64,000 bases of DNA from Diphasiastrum complanatum (Eukaryota > Streptophyta > Lycopodiopsida > Lycopodiales > Lycopodiaceae), in the NCBI GenBank assembly GCA_029204225.1, contig MU831949.1, positions 21,001-85,000 of the forward strand, given 5' to 3'. The notes beneath the pieces are model-generated. The model did no database searches, was not told where the DNA came from, and saw only the letters and a list, made by a program, of their open reading frames with translations. Shown here piece after piece: positions 24,677-34,900 of the stretch (the stretch's first letter is position 1; the number at the start of each line of letters is the position of its first letter). Both the position numbers and the translations under genes were made by a program.

Positions 24677-24689
24677 AAGGAGAGAAAAT
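24677..24689 (+). other. Polypurine tract of the non-coding element
   Basis: AAGGAGAGAAAAT immediately precedes the 3' LTR start TGCTATGG, as expected for second-strand priming. Confidence 0.75.
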
Positions 24690-25235
24690 TGCTATGGCCA
24701 TATTCGGTTAAGGACCTGGAATAGTCCTAATATGGTAGACCGGCCCTCCAGTGTTCGAGATTGTTGGTCACGCCGTGATTTAATTCCATGTCAAGGCCAG
24801 TTTGTGACTAATAACCTTGAGAGGACCCAGACACTCTAATTGATACATATGGAGTATTGCATGTCTATGTGACGGATATAGGCAGGAGGACTGCATGAAG
24901 AGATGTGATCTATTTATAGTTGACCTACATGGGGGTCGCATGGTTTCATGCACAAGACTCTACTCTATATATAATGAGGTAGGGATTCTCCTGTCGACGT
25001 AATGGATTTAGGTTACCAGTTTCTCTCTTTTCCTCTTGCTTCACATGGCATGGCTTGGGGGCTAGATCCAGTTTTGATCTAGGATTGGTTGGGCGGTTTG
25101 GCTCCATAGTTTCTCTTATTGTGTTCTCCTATCCTCATCTTAGGAGAAGGGTCACGCAACCATGGATTGCCGCCTGAACCCAAAGAACAAATCAGCACAG
25201 AACAGACAGGAAGGCAACCCTTTAGGGTCTTTACA
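24690..25235 (+). repeat. 3' LTR of the non-coding element (546 bp, with 68-bp insertion)
   Basis: It begins TGCTATGGCC and ends GTCTTTACA. It is 68 bp longer than the 5' LTR because of the block at 25145-25212. Otherwise it differs from the 5' LTR by substitutions, by eye roughly two to three dozen. Confidence 0.92.
25145..25212 (+). other. 68-bp insertion carrying a gag zinc-knuckle piece
   Basis: This block is absent from the 5' LTR at the matching point (CATCTTAGG then GGCAA). Its frame reads KGHATMDCRLNPKNKSAQNR. That is the second half of a CCHC zinc knuckle and the basic stretch after it, very like KGHSAYDCRFNPKRKN in the copia gag at 34959-35765 (minus strand). No target duplication is evident, so it looks like filler DNA from break repair or copied retroelement RNA rather than a transposition. 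Confidence 0.75.
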
Positions 25236-25269
25236 AAGCCAATCGACTCGACTTGTCCGAAGTCTTCGA

Positions 25270-25673
25270 TGTCGCGAACAGTTTTGTTTTGTTGTCACGA
25301 ACGATTTTGTTTCTTTTAAATTTTCTTTTGCGCGGAAGCTCACAAGAACCTAGACATGTGACTACACATCACATAACACATTTCATTTTAGCAAACAAGA
25401 TGGCACAAGACAAGGAGATGCACAAAATAGAGCAATCAAATTATCAGTTTAATTTGTAGAGCGAGATCGTCAGTGTCTCACTCGTTGGCGGCCTGAAGTT
25501 GTACTCTTTCGCTGTGTTTTGCTCGTTGGCAGACTTTCATGCACAACTATTTTGTTTCTAGTCTTTTCTTTTCCTGCTCTACTCATGCACACACTCTTGG
25601 TATCTTGCTATCTAGTATATCTGGTATTTTTTGTGAGAGACAGAAAAATAGTTTATATCTCCATTGTGTGGAG
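25270..25673 (-). repeat. Outer copia 3' LTR, left part
   Basis: It begins TGTCGCGAACAG and aligns with 35938-36343. It ends at the insertion point of the nested element, where TGGAG (25669-25673) is the target copy. Confidence 0.9.
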
Positions 25674-26326
25674 TGTGAAAAATTGTCAACTAGTAGTATT
25701 TTCCTAACTTGAGATTTTGTAGGCCTATGGCCAAATAAAAGTTAGAGATAGGTTCATACATGTATGTAGAGGCCCAAAGTATGTGTACACTACTTTTGAG
25801 GTCACATTAATTAGAGGAGGTCGAGTGTGGAGCTCTTCTATTGGCTCATAATTTGGTGCATTCCTATTTGACCAAATTTCTAGGTATATGGGTGAATCCT
25901 ATTGGACCCCAATTTTAGCCTATCATAAGACAAGTGGCCAAGAGGCACTATGGCTGCTATAAATAGCCATCTCCACGAGTATGTACACATCTCATTTTCA
26001 TTCTATTGAATGAATGTTATGCTCTTTGAAGGTCCATCTTCTTCTCTCTCACTTTTTTGTTCATATCTTGCATTCTAGCCACTAGAATTGTGATTTCTTT
26101 GTTGCTATGGCTTCACACGTGTGAAATGCAGGTTGTAGGCTCTGAAGTACGGACAGGGACAGCAAGTTTCTGTTTGTGGAAGCTTATGATCAGATTTTGA
26201 TGTTTAGTTGATGTTTAGTATGCTTAACATCACAATTTCTATCATTTTTTCAATCTAGATGTGCATAACTTCCATGGCCAAGATCTTTATGAAACTTTAG
26301 CATCTTTTGGATCTGAGTTTTTCACA
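25674..26326 (+). repeat. Intact copia 5' LTR (653 bp)
   Basis: It begins TGTGAAAA and ends TTTTCACA, a perfect 8-bp inverted end. A TATA box, TATAAATAG, lies at 25958-25966 and should drive the genomic RNA. Confidence 0.96.
25958..25966 (+). promoter_or_regulatory. TATA box in the copia 5' LTR
   Basis: TATAAATAG inside the LTR. The identical copy is at 31160-31168 in the 3' LTR, where it could drive read-through into flanking DNA. Confidence 0.65.
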
Positions 26327-26338
26327 TGGTATCAGAGC
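26327..26338 (+). other. Primer-binding site of the intact copia element
   Basis: TGGTATCAGAGC, directly after the 5' LTR, complementary to initiator tRNA-Met. Confidence 0.92.
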
Positions 26339-26935
26339 ATTAGGCGGCCAAATGTGCAGGTTTTGCCAGATTTAGAAGAGATTTGTGGGCGAGTTTGCTT
26401 TTGTAGCATTCCAATCAAGTTTCTAGCTAAAAATCTTGTTGATTTATGTGTAGAAATTGGATCTTTGTGATCAAAACATCATTTGTATGCATTTCAATTG
26501 AAGTAGGGCGAATTCCCTCTGTACTTATCAGAATAAGGAGACAAAAATTGTTTTGGAAAGAGGGAGATGCAAGATCCAACAAGATCCTATTAGTTTTCCA
26601 TTCTAGCATATAGTTTTTTGATTCAATTTCTTGCTTCTTCATGTCAAAAACTTCAAAATTGATGTAACCCTCTGATTTTCAGTTTGCTGAATGATTCAAG
26701 AGTGTATTTCAATCTTAGGAGTGAGGGAAAAGCAAGTATATTGAGGTTTGGTCTTGGTTTGATCAAGAAATCATAAAACTAGTGGCTAAAATTAAGGAAA
26801 AAGTGAGGAAAAGAGAGAAAAAGTAAGGTTTTAGGTTCCAAATCTTTGTGATTTCTTCTTGTGTTTCATTTGTTGATTCAAGAGAGTGCTTAGTGCATTG
26901 GAACAGGTCAAAGATCAGAGATCAATCATTGCAAC
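26339..26935 (+). other. Untranslated leader of the intact copia element
   Basis: About 600 bases between the primer site and the polyprotein start, without a long ORF. It should hold the packaging and dimerisation signals. Confidence 0.6.
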
Positions 26936-29900
26936 ATGGCTACAAATGGAGGCTACATGTTGGAAAGCAATGATAGGCTTACCTCCCTCAACTATTCTAC
27001 TTGGAAAGTAAGGATGGAGTCTTTGCTTGAGATGAATGAGTTGATGGATATTGTTGTAGGTGTGGAGGAGAGACCTTTGGCACCTCAAGAACAATTGAGG
27101 TATGACAAGAGGGCAAAGAAAGCCCTTCACATGATCAAGATGAATGTGACAAATGAGCTTATCAAAGAGGTTGGTAAGTGCACATCATCTAGTGAAGCTT
27201 GGGAAGCCTTGAAGAAGGTTTATGAATCCAAGTCTACTTCTAGAGTGTTGACTTTAAGAAGGCAAATCTTTTCTTGTATGCAAAAGAAGAGTGAGAATGG
27301 ACATGCTTTTGTTTTGAGAGTTAAAGCATTGAATGATGAGTTAGCATGCATTAATGATGGCATAAATAATGAGGAGCTTGTTCAAGTGATTCTCAATGGC
27401 TTGTTGGATGATCAAGCTAATCTTGTTCAAAGTTATGCTATCCAAAAATGTTTACCAAGTGTTGGAGACTTGCAAGAGGTCTTGTTGGCTGAAGAATTCA
27501 GGTTGCAAGCAAGAGTGGGAGCATCTTCTACATCTCAAGGAGGAGAAGAGGAGGCAATGTTCTCTAAAGGCAAGTTCAAGGGCAAAGGTAAAAGCAATTG
27601 GTCTAAAGGGCAAGACCAAGGTGAGCACTCTACTTTTGGCAAAAAGAAGGATAGATCTAAGCTAAAATGTTTCTATTGTGGAGTCAAAGGGCATTTTGCT
27701 AGTGATTGTTTTAAGAAAAAGAGGGATCAAGGGGAAAAGCAAACCAATCTAACTATTGATGAGGGTGGGGATGAGCTTCTTTCAAATGATGCTTTTGTTA
27801 TGTCATCTTGCTTGTTGGCTAATCATGGAGACATTGATCCTTGGTGGATTGATAGTGGAGCCACTTCTCATATGACATATCATAAAGAGTATTTTTCATC
27901 TTTAATGGCATTTGATGGTGATAGGAAGGTAATCTATACCGCAAATGATGGTGAGTGTGCAATCAAGGGGATTGGCACAATTCCTATTTCACTTTCTACA
28001 AATAGGAATATAGAATTGAAAGATGTTTTGCTCATTCCATCCATTACCAAGAACTTACTTAGTGTAAGCCAAATGCTTGACAAAGGATTCAAAGTTGAGT
28101 TTGATGGTGATGCTTGCTTGATCAAAAAGGGGTGTAGTATCATTGCAAAAGGGAAAAGGCAAGGGAAATTGTTCAAGCTTGATGCATGTGTTGTTGCTAA
28201 CCAAGTTGGATGCATGGCAAATGAACAAATGTCAATTCAAGAGGTATGGCATAAAAGGATGGGACATCTCAACTACAAGGCCTTGGAGGTAATAGCCAAA
28301 AAGGAGGTAGTAAGGGGACTTCCCAAGTCTCTTACTTGCTTGAATCATGTTTGTGAAGAATGTGCTTTGTCTAAATCACATAGATTGCCATATACTAGAT
28401 CTATATCTAGATCTAAGATGCTTTTTTCTCTCTTGCATTCGGATATTCATGGTGTTACTACAATTAGCAATGGAGGTGCTAAGATGTATGTAACTTTCAT
28501 TGATGATTTTAGTAGATTTTGTTGGGTTTATCTACTAAAGAGCAAGGATGAGGTGTTTGATGTGTTTGTCAAGTTCAAAGTTGCTATTGAGACTCAATTT
28601 ACAACCAAAATCAAATGCTTGAGGAGCGACAATGGTGGTGAATACATTTCTAACAAATTCAAAGCCTTTTGCGATGAGCATGGGATCAAGAGGGAGTACA
28701 CATGTCCAAGAACACCACAACAAAATGGAGTGGCCGAGAGGAAGAATAGAACCTTGTGTGAGAGTGCAAAGGCAATGAGATTGAATGCTAATCTTCCTAA
28801 ACCTTTTTGGAGTGATGCTTTGTTGTGTGCAAATTTCCTATGCAATAGATGGCCAAGTGTTGTATTGGAAGGAAAAACCCCTTTTGAAGCTTTGTTTGGT
28901 ACGAAGCCTAATGTCAAGTTTCTAAGAACTTTTGGATGCATTTGCTACTTCAACATTACTCTTGATGATAGAACTAAGGAGGATCCATCTTCAAGAAAGG
29001 GCATTTTTGTTGGTTATAGTGAAGTAAGCAAAGCATATAGGATTTATGTTCCTTCAATCAAGAAAGTGTTCACAAGTAGGGATGTCATTTTTGATGAAGG
29101 TAACATTCCAAAAGTTGTTTCAAGTGATGATGGTGTTGTTGCAACTAATGTGCTTGATGACAATGGAGTTGATGACACATTGGATGTGGATGTTGAAGAA
29201 GCCTCTTCAAGTCAAATTCCAAGGAGAACTCCAAGGCATAAAGTGAAACCCTCAAGGCTCACTTATGATGGCAAAGGTAAGCAAGTGGTGGATGGATCCA
29301 ACTATGCTTTCCTAACTTCTTTTGATGTACCTTCATGTGTAGATGAAGCAAGGCAAGAAGAGGAATGGATCCAAGCAATGGATCTTGAGTTTGAAGCACT
29401 TATGAAGAACAACACATGGAGATTGGTGGAGCTTCCAAAGGGCAAAAGTGCAATTGGATGCAAATGGATCTTCAAGGTAAAGACAGATGGATCTATCAAC
29501 AAGTTGAAGGCAAGGTTGGTGGCTAAAGGTTATGCTCAAGAGCATGGCATTGACTATGAGGAAACCTTTGCACCCGTGGCAAAGATGGTGAGCATAAGAG
29601 TAATCATTTCCCTTGCAACTCTTTATGGATGGGATCTTTGGCAATTAGACATTTCTAATGCTTTCTTGAATGGTGATCTTGAAGAGGAAGTCTACATGGA
29701 GCAACCCGAGAGCTATGTTTCTCATAGCAAGCCTAATCATGTGTGTTTTCTACAAAAAAGTTTGTATGGTCTTAAGCAAGCACCAAGGAGTTGGTATGCT
29801 AGGCTTAACTCTTTTCTACTTTCTCAAAACTTCACTATGAGTGAGTATGATCATTCACTTTACTTTAGAATTAGTGCTAATGATGTTACAATCCTTCTAA

Positions 29901-30880
29901 TTTATGTGGATGACATTATTTTAAGTGGAGGGAACAAGGAAGATATAGAAGATATCAAGAAAGCACTAAAAAAGGAATTTGAAGTGCATGATCTTGGTCT
30001 TTTGAGCTATATCTTAGGAATAGAAGTAATTAGAACTTCTCAAATCACTTTTATTTCACAAGAGAAGTATGCTATTTCTATTCTCAATAGATTTCATATG
30101 GTAGATGCAAATCCTATTGATACACCTATGGAATCACATGTAAAGCTAACTATAAGAGGTAATGAAAGATCCTTCGAGGACATTACTCTCTATAGGAAGC
30201 TAATAGGTTCTCTTATATATCTAACCATCACAAGACCTGATTTATCTTATTGTGTTGGTAGATTAAGCCAATTCATGCAAGATCCTAGCATAGAACATTG
30301 GAAACTAGGAAAGAGGATCTTGAGATACATCTCGGGAACAAAAGATTTTGGCATTGTTTATAGAGGCTCATCACCTAACTTATTTGGTTTTTCAGATTCA
30401 GATTTTGCAGGAGACCTTATGGATAGAAAATCCATAAATGCACATGCTATTTTCATAGGTGATGGAGCTATCTCATGGATGTCGAAGAAACAAGCAACTA
30501 TATCACTTTCTTCTAGTGAGGCCGAGTACAAAGCTTTGACATCATGCACAAAGGAGATGGTGTGGATCAAGAGGATGATTATGGAGCTTCATTTGCTGGA
30601 TTTTTCAGAGAGTCCAATCATCTTTTGTGACAACCTTTCAGCCCAAAGTCTAGCAAGCAATCCGGTTTTCCATGCAAGGAGCAAACATATCGAGGTGGCT
30701 TACCATTTTGTGAGAGAACAAGTGTTGGCAAAAGAGATCAAGCTTGAACATGTCCCATCAAAGGAATGTGTGGCTGATATCTTTACCAAAGCATTGGGAA
30801 AGGACTTATTTTTCAAGCATAGAACAAGTCTTGGTGTACTTTCTAAATCTATGCTAAAACTAGTTGAAGAGGGAGTGTGA
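26936..30880 (+). CDS. Ty1/copia gag-pol polyprotein, intact (1314 aa)
   Basis: A single open frame. Gag comes first (LNYSTWKVRMESLL near residue 18), followed by a zinc knuckle C-X2-C-X4-H-X4-C at residues 245-258. The aspartic protease site is D306-S307-G308 in WWIDSGATSHM. The pre-integrase part has HKRMGHLNY. The integrase DDE triad is D503, D565 (RSDNGGEY) and E601 (NGVAERKN), a 35-residue spacing. The reverse transcriptase has YVDD at 990-993. RNase H has SDSDFAG and E1195 in SSSEAEYKAL. The order protease-integrase-RT-RNase H defines the Ty1/copia superfamily. The last codon and the stop fall in the first five bases of the 3' LTR. No stop or frameshift interrupts it. The sub-lineage was not assigned. 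Confidence 0.97.
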   Translation: MATNGGYMLESNDRLTSLNYSTWKVRMESLLEMNELMDIVVGVEERPLAPQEQLRYDKRAKKALHMIKMNVTNELIKEVGKCTSSSEAWEALKKVYESKSTSRVLTLRRQIFSCMQKKSENGHAFVLRVKALNDELACINDGINNEELVQVILNGLLDDQANLVQSYAIQKCLPSVGDLQEVLLAEEFRLQARVGASSTSQGGEEEAMFSKGKFKGKGKSNWSKGQDQGEHSTFGKKKDRSKLKCFYCGVKGHFASDCFKKKRDQGEKQTNLTIDEGGDELLSNDAFVMSSCLLANHGDIDPWWIDSGATSHMTYHKEYFSSLMAFDGDRKVIYTANDGECAIKGIGTIPISLSTNRNIELKDVLLIPSITKNLLSVSQMLDKGFKVEFDGDACLIKKGCSIIAKGKRQGKLFKLDACVVANQVGCMANEQMSIQEVWHKRMGHLNYKALEVIAKKEVVRGLPKSLTCLNHVCEECALSKSHRLPYTRSISRSKMLFSLLHSDIHGVTTISNGGAKMYVTFIDDFSRFCWVYLLKSKDEVFDVFVKFKVAIETQFTTKIKCLRSDNGGEYISNKFKAFCDEHGIKREYTCPRTPQQNGVAERKNRTLCESAKAMRLNANLPKPFWSDALLCANFLCNRWPSVVLEGKTPFEALFGTKPNVKFLRTFGCICYFNITLDDRTKEDPSSRKGIFVGYSEVSKAYRIYVPSIKKVFTSRDVIFDEGNIPKVVSSDDGVVATNVLDDNGVDDTLDVDVEEASSSQIPRRTPRHKVKPSRLTYDGKGKQVVDGSNYAFLTSFDVPSCVDEARQEEEWIQAMDLEFEALMKNNTWRLVELPKGKSAIGCKWIFKVKTDGSINKLKARLVAKGYAQEHGIDYEETFAPVAKMVSIRVIISLATLYGWDLWQLDISNAFLNGDLEEEVYMEQPESYVSHSKPNHVCFLQKSLYGLKQAPRSWYARLNSFLLSQNFTMSEYDHSLYFRISANDVTILLIYVDDIILSGGNKEDIEDIKKALKKEFEVHDLGLLSYILGIEVIRTSQITFISQEKYAISILNRFHMVDANPIDTPMESHVKLTIRGNERSFEDITLYRKLIGSLIYLTITRPDLSYCVGRLSQFMQDPSIEHWKLGKRILRYISGTKDFGIVYRGSSPNLFGFSDSDFAGDLMDRKSINAHAIFIGDGAISWMSKKQATISLSSSEAEYKALTSCTKEMVWIKRMIMELHLLDFSESPIIFCDNLSAQSLASNPVFHARSKHIEVAYHFVREQVLAKEIKLEHVPSKECVADIFTKALGKDLFFKHRTSLGVLSKSMLKLVEEGV

Positions 30881-31528
30881 AAAATTGTCAACTAGTAGTA
30901 TTTTCCTAACTTGAGATTTTGTAGGCCTATGGCCAAATAAAAGTTAGAGATAGGTTCATACATGTATGTAGAGGCCCAAAGTATGTGTACACTACTTTTG
31001 AGGTCACATTAATTAGAGGAGGTCGAGTGTGGAGCTCTTCTATTGGCTCATAATTTGGTGCATTCCTATTTGACCAAATTTCTAGGTATATGGGTGAATC
31101 CTATTGGACCCCAATTTTAGCCTATCATAAGACAAGTGGCCAAGAGGCACTATGGCTGCTATAAATAGCCATCTCCACGAGTATGTACACATCTCATTTT
31201 CATTCTATTGAATGAATGTTATGCTCTTTGAAGGTCCATCTTCTTCTCTCTCACTTTTTTGTTCATATCTTGCATTCTAGCCACTAGAATTGTGATTTCT
31301 TTGTTGCTATGGCTTCACACGTGTGAAATGCAGGTTGTAGGCTCTGAAGTACGGACAGGGACAGCAAGTTTCTGTTTGTGGAAGCTTATGATCAGATTTT
31401 GATGTTTAGTTGATGTTTAGTATGCTTAACATCACAATTTCTATCATTTTTTCAATCTAGATGTGCATAACTTCCATGGCCAAGATCTTTATGAAACTTT
31501 AGCATCTTTTGGATCTGAGTTTTTCACA
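30876..31528 (+). repeat. Intact copia 3' LTR (653 bp)
   Basis: The same length and apparently the same sequence as the 5' LTR. It is preceded by the purine-rich GAAGAGGGAG, the likely polypurine tract (30866-30875). Confidence 0.96.
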
Positions 31529-31931
31529 TGGAGTTTACAAGATAGTTAAAACAGAGAATTACAAGAGTAGTTAGCGCTAATCAACTAATCAGTTACTCTC
31601 CGTTGTTGCTATCTGTTTCAGCTGGGCGTGAAGCTTGACACTCCAAGCCCGTTGAGCTGCCAACTGACAGCGCGAAAGATTCCTTTTCGTTTCTTTCGTT
31701 TCCTTTCGTTTTTTTTCGTTTCTTTTTGTTTTGCGTTGCTTTACGATTTTTGCAGTCTTGGAGGCATGTTTGAGTTTCGCGAATCGTTCAAAAATTTTTC
31801 ATCACTCGTTCGTCCTGAAGGCACATTGACTTTCGCGAATTGTTTGATCTTCGTGAATCGTTCGACCTTCGATTCAATTCTCGTTGACTTTCGTGTTGCG
31901 GCAAAGTTGCAGAAGTTCACCATTTCTGACA
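31529..31931 (-). repeat. Outer copia 3' LTR, right part
   Basis: It resumes with the duplicated TGGAG (31529-31533) and GTTTACAAGATAG, matching 36344 onward, and ends TTCTGACA next to the polypurine tract. Together with 25270-25673 this makes about 802 bp, shorter than the 839-bp right LTR because of small deletions, including one near 31755. Confidence 0.9.
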
Positions 31932-34900
31932 CTCCCTCTTGAACCTTGCAACTTTGCATGTTTAATCCAATTGCCTTTCTTTGCTTGGCGAAGAGTGGCT
32001 TGTCGGGCGGCTTCATTAGCAGATCTGCAATCATGTCTTCAAATTTTATATACTGGACCTGGAGCTCTCCTTTTGAGATTAAATCTCGAATGTGATGGTA
32101 CTTCAGAGGTATGTGTTTCGTCTTTGAATGGAAGACATGATCATGGGACAGATAAATGGCACTCTGAGAGTCCATTATCATCGTGCATGGTCCTCCCTGT
32201 GGTATCCCGATTGCCTCCAGCATCATTTATAACCACACTACCTCGTTCGCCACCTTTGAAGCTGCAACGTATTCAGCTTCGCAAGAGGATTGAGCTACCA
32301 AGGTTTGCTTTTTGCATATCCAGCTGATTGCAGCTCCGCACACTATGGTACATCCTCCAATTATGGACTTGTTGTCATCTTTGCAGCTCGTCCAGCCAGC
32401 TCGAATCCATTTCTTTTGTTTTCAGCTCTGTAGGCAAATCTCATATTTTGGGTACCTTTCAGATACTGTAGGATTCGTTTTTCCATTTGCCAATGTGTCA
32501 GGTCAGAATTGGAAGAGAATTGGCTTAAATTATAAACAAAGAAAGCTAAATCGGGTCCAGTACAAATTGTGAGGCACATCAGACTACCGATTAAATTTTG
32601 GTAGGGTTTATCTGCCATTTTCTATTCTTCCTCTTCCAATTTTGGGCGATCCTGCTTCGTCGGCTTGGCTCCAACTATCATTGGTGTGGCCTTTTTCTTG
32701 CAGTCCATTATCTTATACTGCTTGAGCACCTTTCTGGCATATTCAGACTGACTCAAGTGCATTTCGCCCTTTGTTCGATCTCTTCTGATCTCCAGCCCGA
32801 GGCATTTTCTTGCTTCTCCTAGATCTATGATTTCATAATTTTAAAAAATATGACTCTTCGTGTCCTCGATTAGCTTCAAGGAGTTACCTATCATGAGAGA
32901 ATCATCCACGAAGATGGTCAATATCACAAAATCTTCTCCTACTCTTTTTATGTAGACATTACAGTCCGGTTTCAGAAGACTATCGAACTTCTTATACCGA
33001 GCTCGTGATGCATGTTTTAGACCATAGATGCATCTCTGCAATCGACAGACATATTGTCGATTGTCGGGGTCTTCAAAACCTTCAAGCTGCTTCATGAAGA
33101 TTTCCTCCTTTAGATCTCCATGGAGAAAGGCTGTTTTCACATCAATCTGGTGAATTTCCAGATTGTGTTGTGTGGCATATGCAAGGAGTAGTCGTATGCT
33201 TGTCATCTTGACCATCGACGAATATGTGTTGAAATAGTCAACACCATATCTCTGTGTGTAGCCCTTCATGACAAGCCTTGACTTGTAATGGCCAACGGTG
33301 TCATCTGATTTCATTTTCTTCTTATATACCCACTTGCAGTCGACGATTTTTCTGTTTTCTTGCAATGGCTCTAGTGTGCATGCCTTGTTTCGCCTCATCG
33401 ACTCGATCTCCTCTGACATTGCCTGCTTCTAGAATTCTCCCTTTGGACTCTGGACAGCTTCTTGATATGCGTTGGCTCTTCAGTGAAGCTGCAGTACTTG
33501 AATTGGGTGTCTTCACTCCACTGAAGATTGTCAGTGTATCGGTCTGGAGGTCGTCTTTGTCTTGTTGATCTTCTGGGTTTGTTTCATCGCTACTCGAACG
33601 TTTCTTGTTCGTGGGGTTGATCCTCTGCTTCCTGCTGCTCTGGAGTCAGTGGCTCAACATTCAAATTTGACGTCTTTCCTTGATCTCCCTCTTGAATTGG
33701 CAGCAGTGTGAAGATCTCATGGCCTCTTTCATCTTTTAGTCCAAGGAATGTGGACTCATCAAACTTCACATCTCTGCTCGAAACAACCTTTTTCGTGGTT
33801 GGCTTGTAGAGCCTGTACACTTGTGTTCTGTTTGAGTACCCAACCATGATCGTTTGTTCCGATTTATCATTGAGCTTGATTTTTTTTTCTTTTGGAATGT
33901 GCTTGTATGCTGCACATCCGAACACACGTACGTATGATAGATCAGGCTTTCTACCTGTCCACATTTCGTACGGTGTCTTGTCTGCCAGCGCTGTCATTGT
34001 TGATCTGTTCTGCAGACGTACAACTGTAGCTATTGCCTCAGTCCAGAATTGACTTGGCAACTGAGCCTGTGCCATCATGCATCTGGCTCCTTCGACCAGC
34101 GTTCTGTTTCTTCTTTTTGTGATACCATTATATTCTGGCATGTACGCAGGTGTGAACTGATGCTCGATCTCCCGTTCTTGGCAGAATTTTGAAAATTCTT
34201 TGCTCTTGTACTCACCTTCGTTGTCAAATCTGATGATCTGTATCTTCTTTGAGGTGTATCTCTCTGCGAATGCCACGAACTTCTAGATCGTAGTCATCCG
34301 GCTGTAGTCATCTATGAATGTCAAGAAGTACCTCGATCTTGAGAGCGAATCCATTTTCATCGGTCCACACACATCAGAGTGGACGAGCTCAAAAATTTTC
34401 TTGGCTCTTCTCCCCTCATGTGTGAATGGATTTCGATGTTGCTTGACTTTTTGACAGGTTTCGCAGAACTCAGTTTCAGGCCTTGATATCTTGAGACCTG
34501 TGACTGTGTCTTTCTTGCACATGTCATATAGGGTCCTCATGTTCAGATGATACATCCTCCTGTGTCAGAGCTGATCTTCATTTTCTAATGCATTTAATAT
34601 GCTATCGGAGTTGATGATTATCTTGGCCTGGTAGAGGTTTCCTTCGCTGCATTCGACCGTTCGCAACTTGTTTGTCGTTTTCTCGATCATGCGGCACGTA
34701 TTGTCGTCGAATAAAACTCGAATGCCAAGATCTGCCATCTTGGAGACAAATAGCAGATCTTTTCTGAGTGTAGGCACATGAGTGCTCATGGCAGCTCTGC
34801 TTGACCTGACAATGTTCACAACTGTAGAGTCCCGATGCCTTTGACATCGTGTCTGCTCCCATCACCTAGAATCATTGTTATGTTGTTTTCGAGTTCTCGA

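Larger units (their letters stand above)
18304..25240 (+). mobile_element. Non-coding LTR retrotransposon with target duplication
   Basis: The element runs 18309-25235, flanked by the 5-bp target duplication AAGCC at 18304-18308 and 25236-25240. It has two LTRs, a primer-binding site and a polypurine tract. The 5.9-kb interior has no recognisable gag or pol and no open frame over about 95 codons, so it is non-autonomous (LARD-like) or decayed past recognition. The LTRs differ at many sites, so it is clearly older than the intact copia element at 25674. It would need proteins from another element to move. Confidence 0.9.
25669..31533 (+). mobile_element. Intact Ty1/copia retrotransposon, nested
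   Basis: The element runs 25674-31528 (5855 bp), flanked by TGGAG at 25669-25673 and 31529-31533. Its two 653-bp LTRs show no difference by eye and keep a constant 5202-bp offset throughout, so there are no indels. It has a primer-binding site, a polypurine tract and one open 1314-codon polyprotein with all catalytic residues. It therefore looks recent and possibly able to move. It sits in opposite orientation inside the 3' LTR of the older copia element. Confidence 0.96.
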
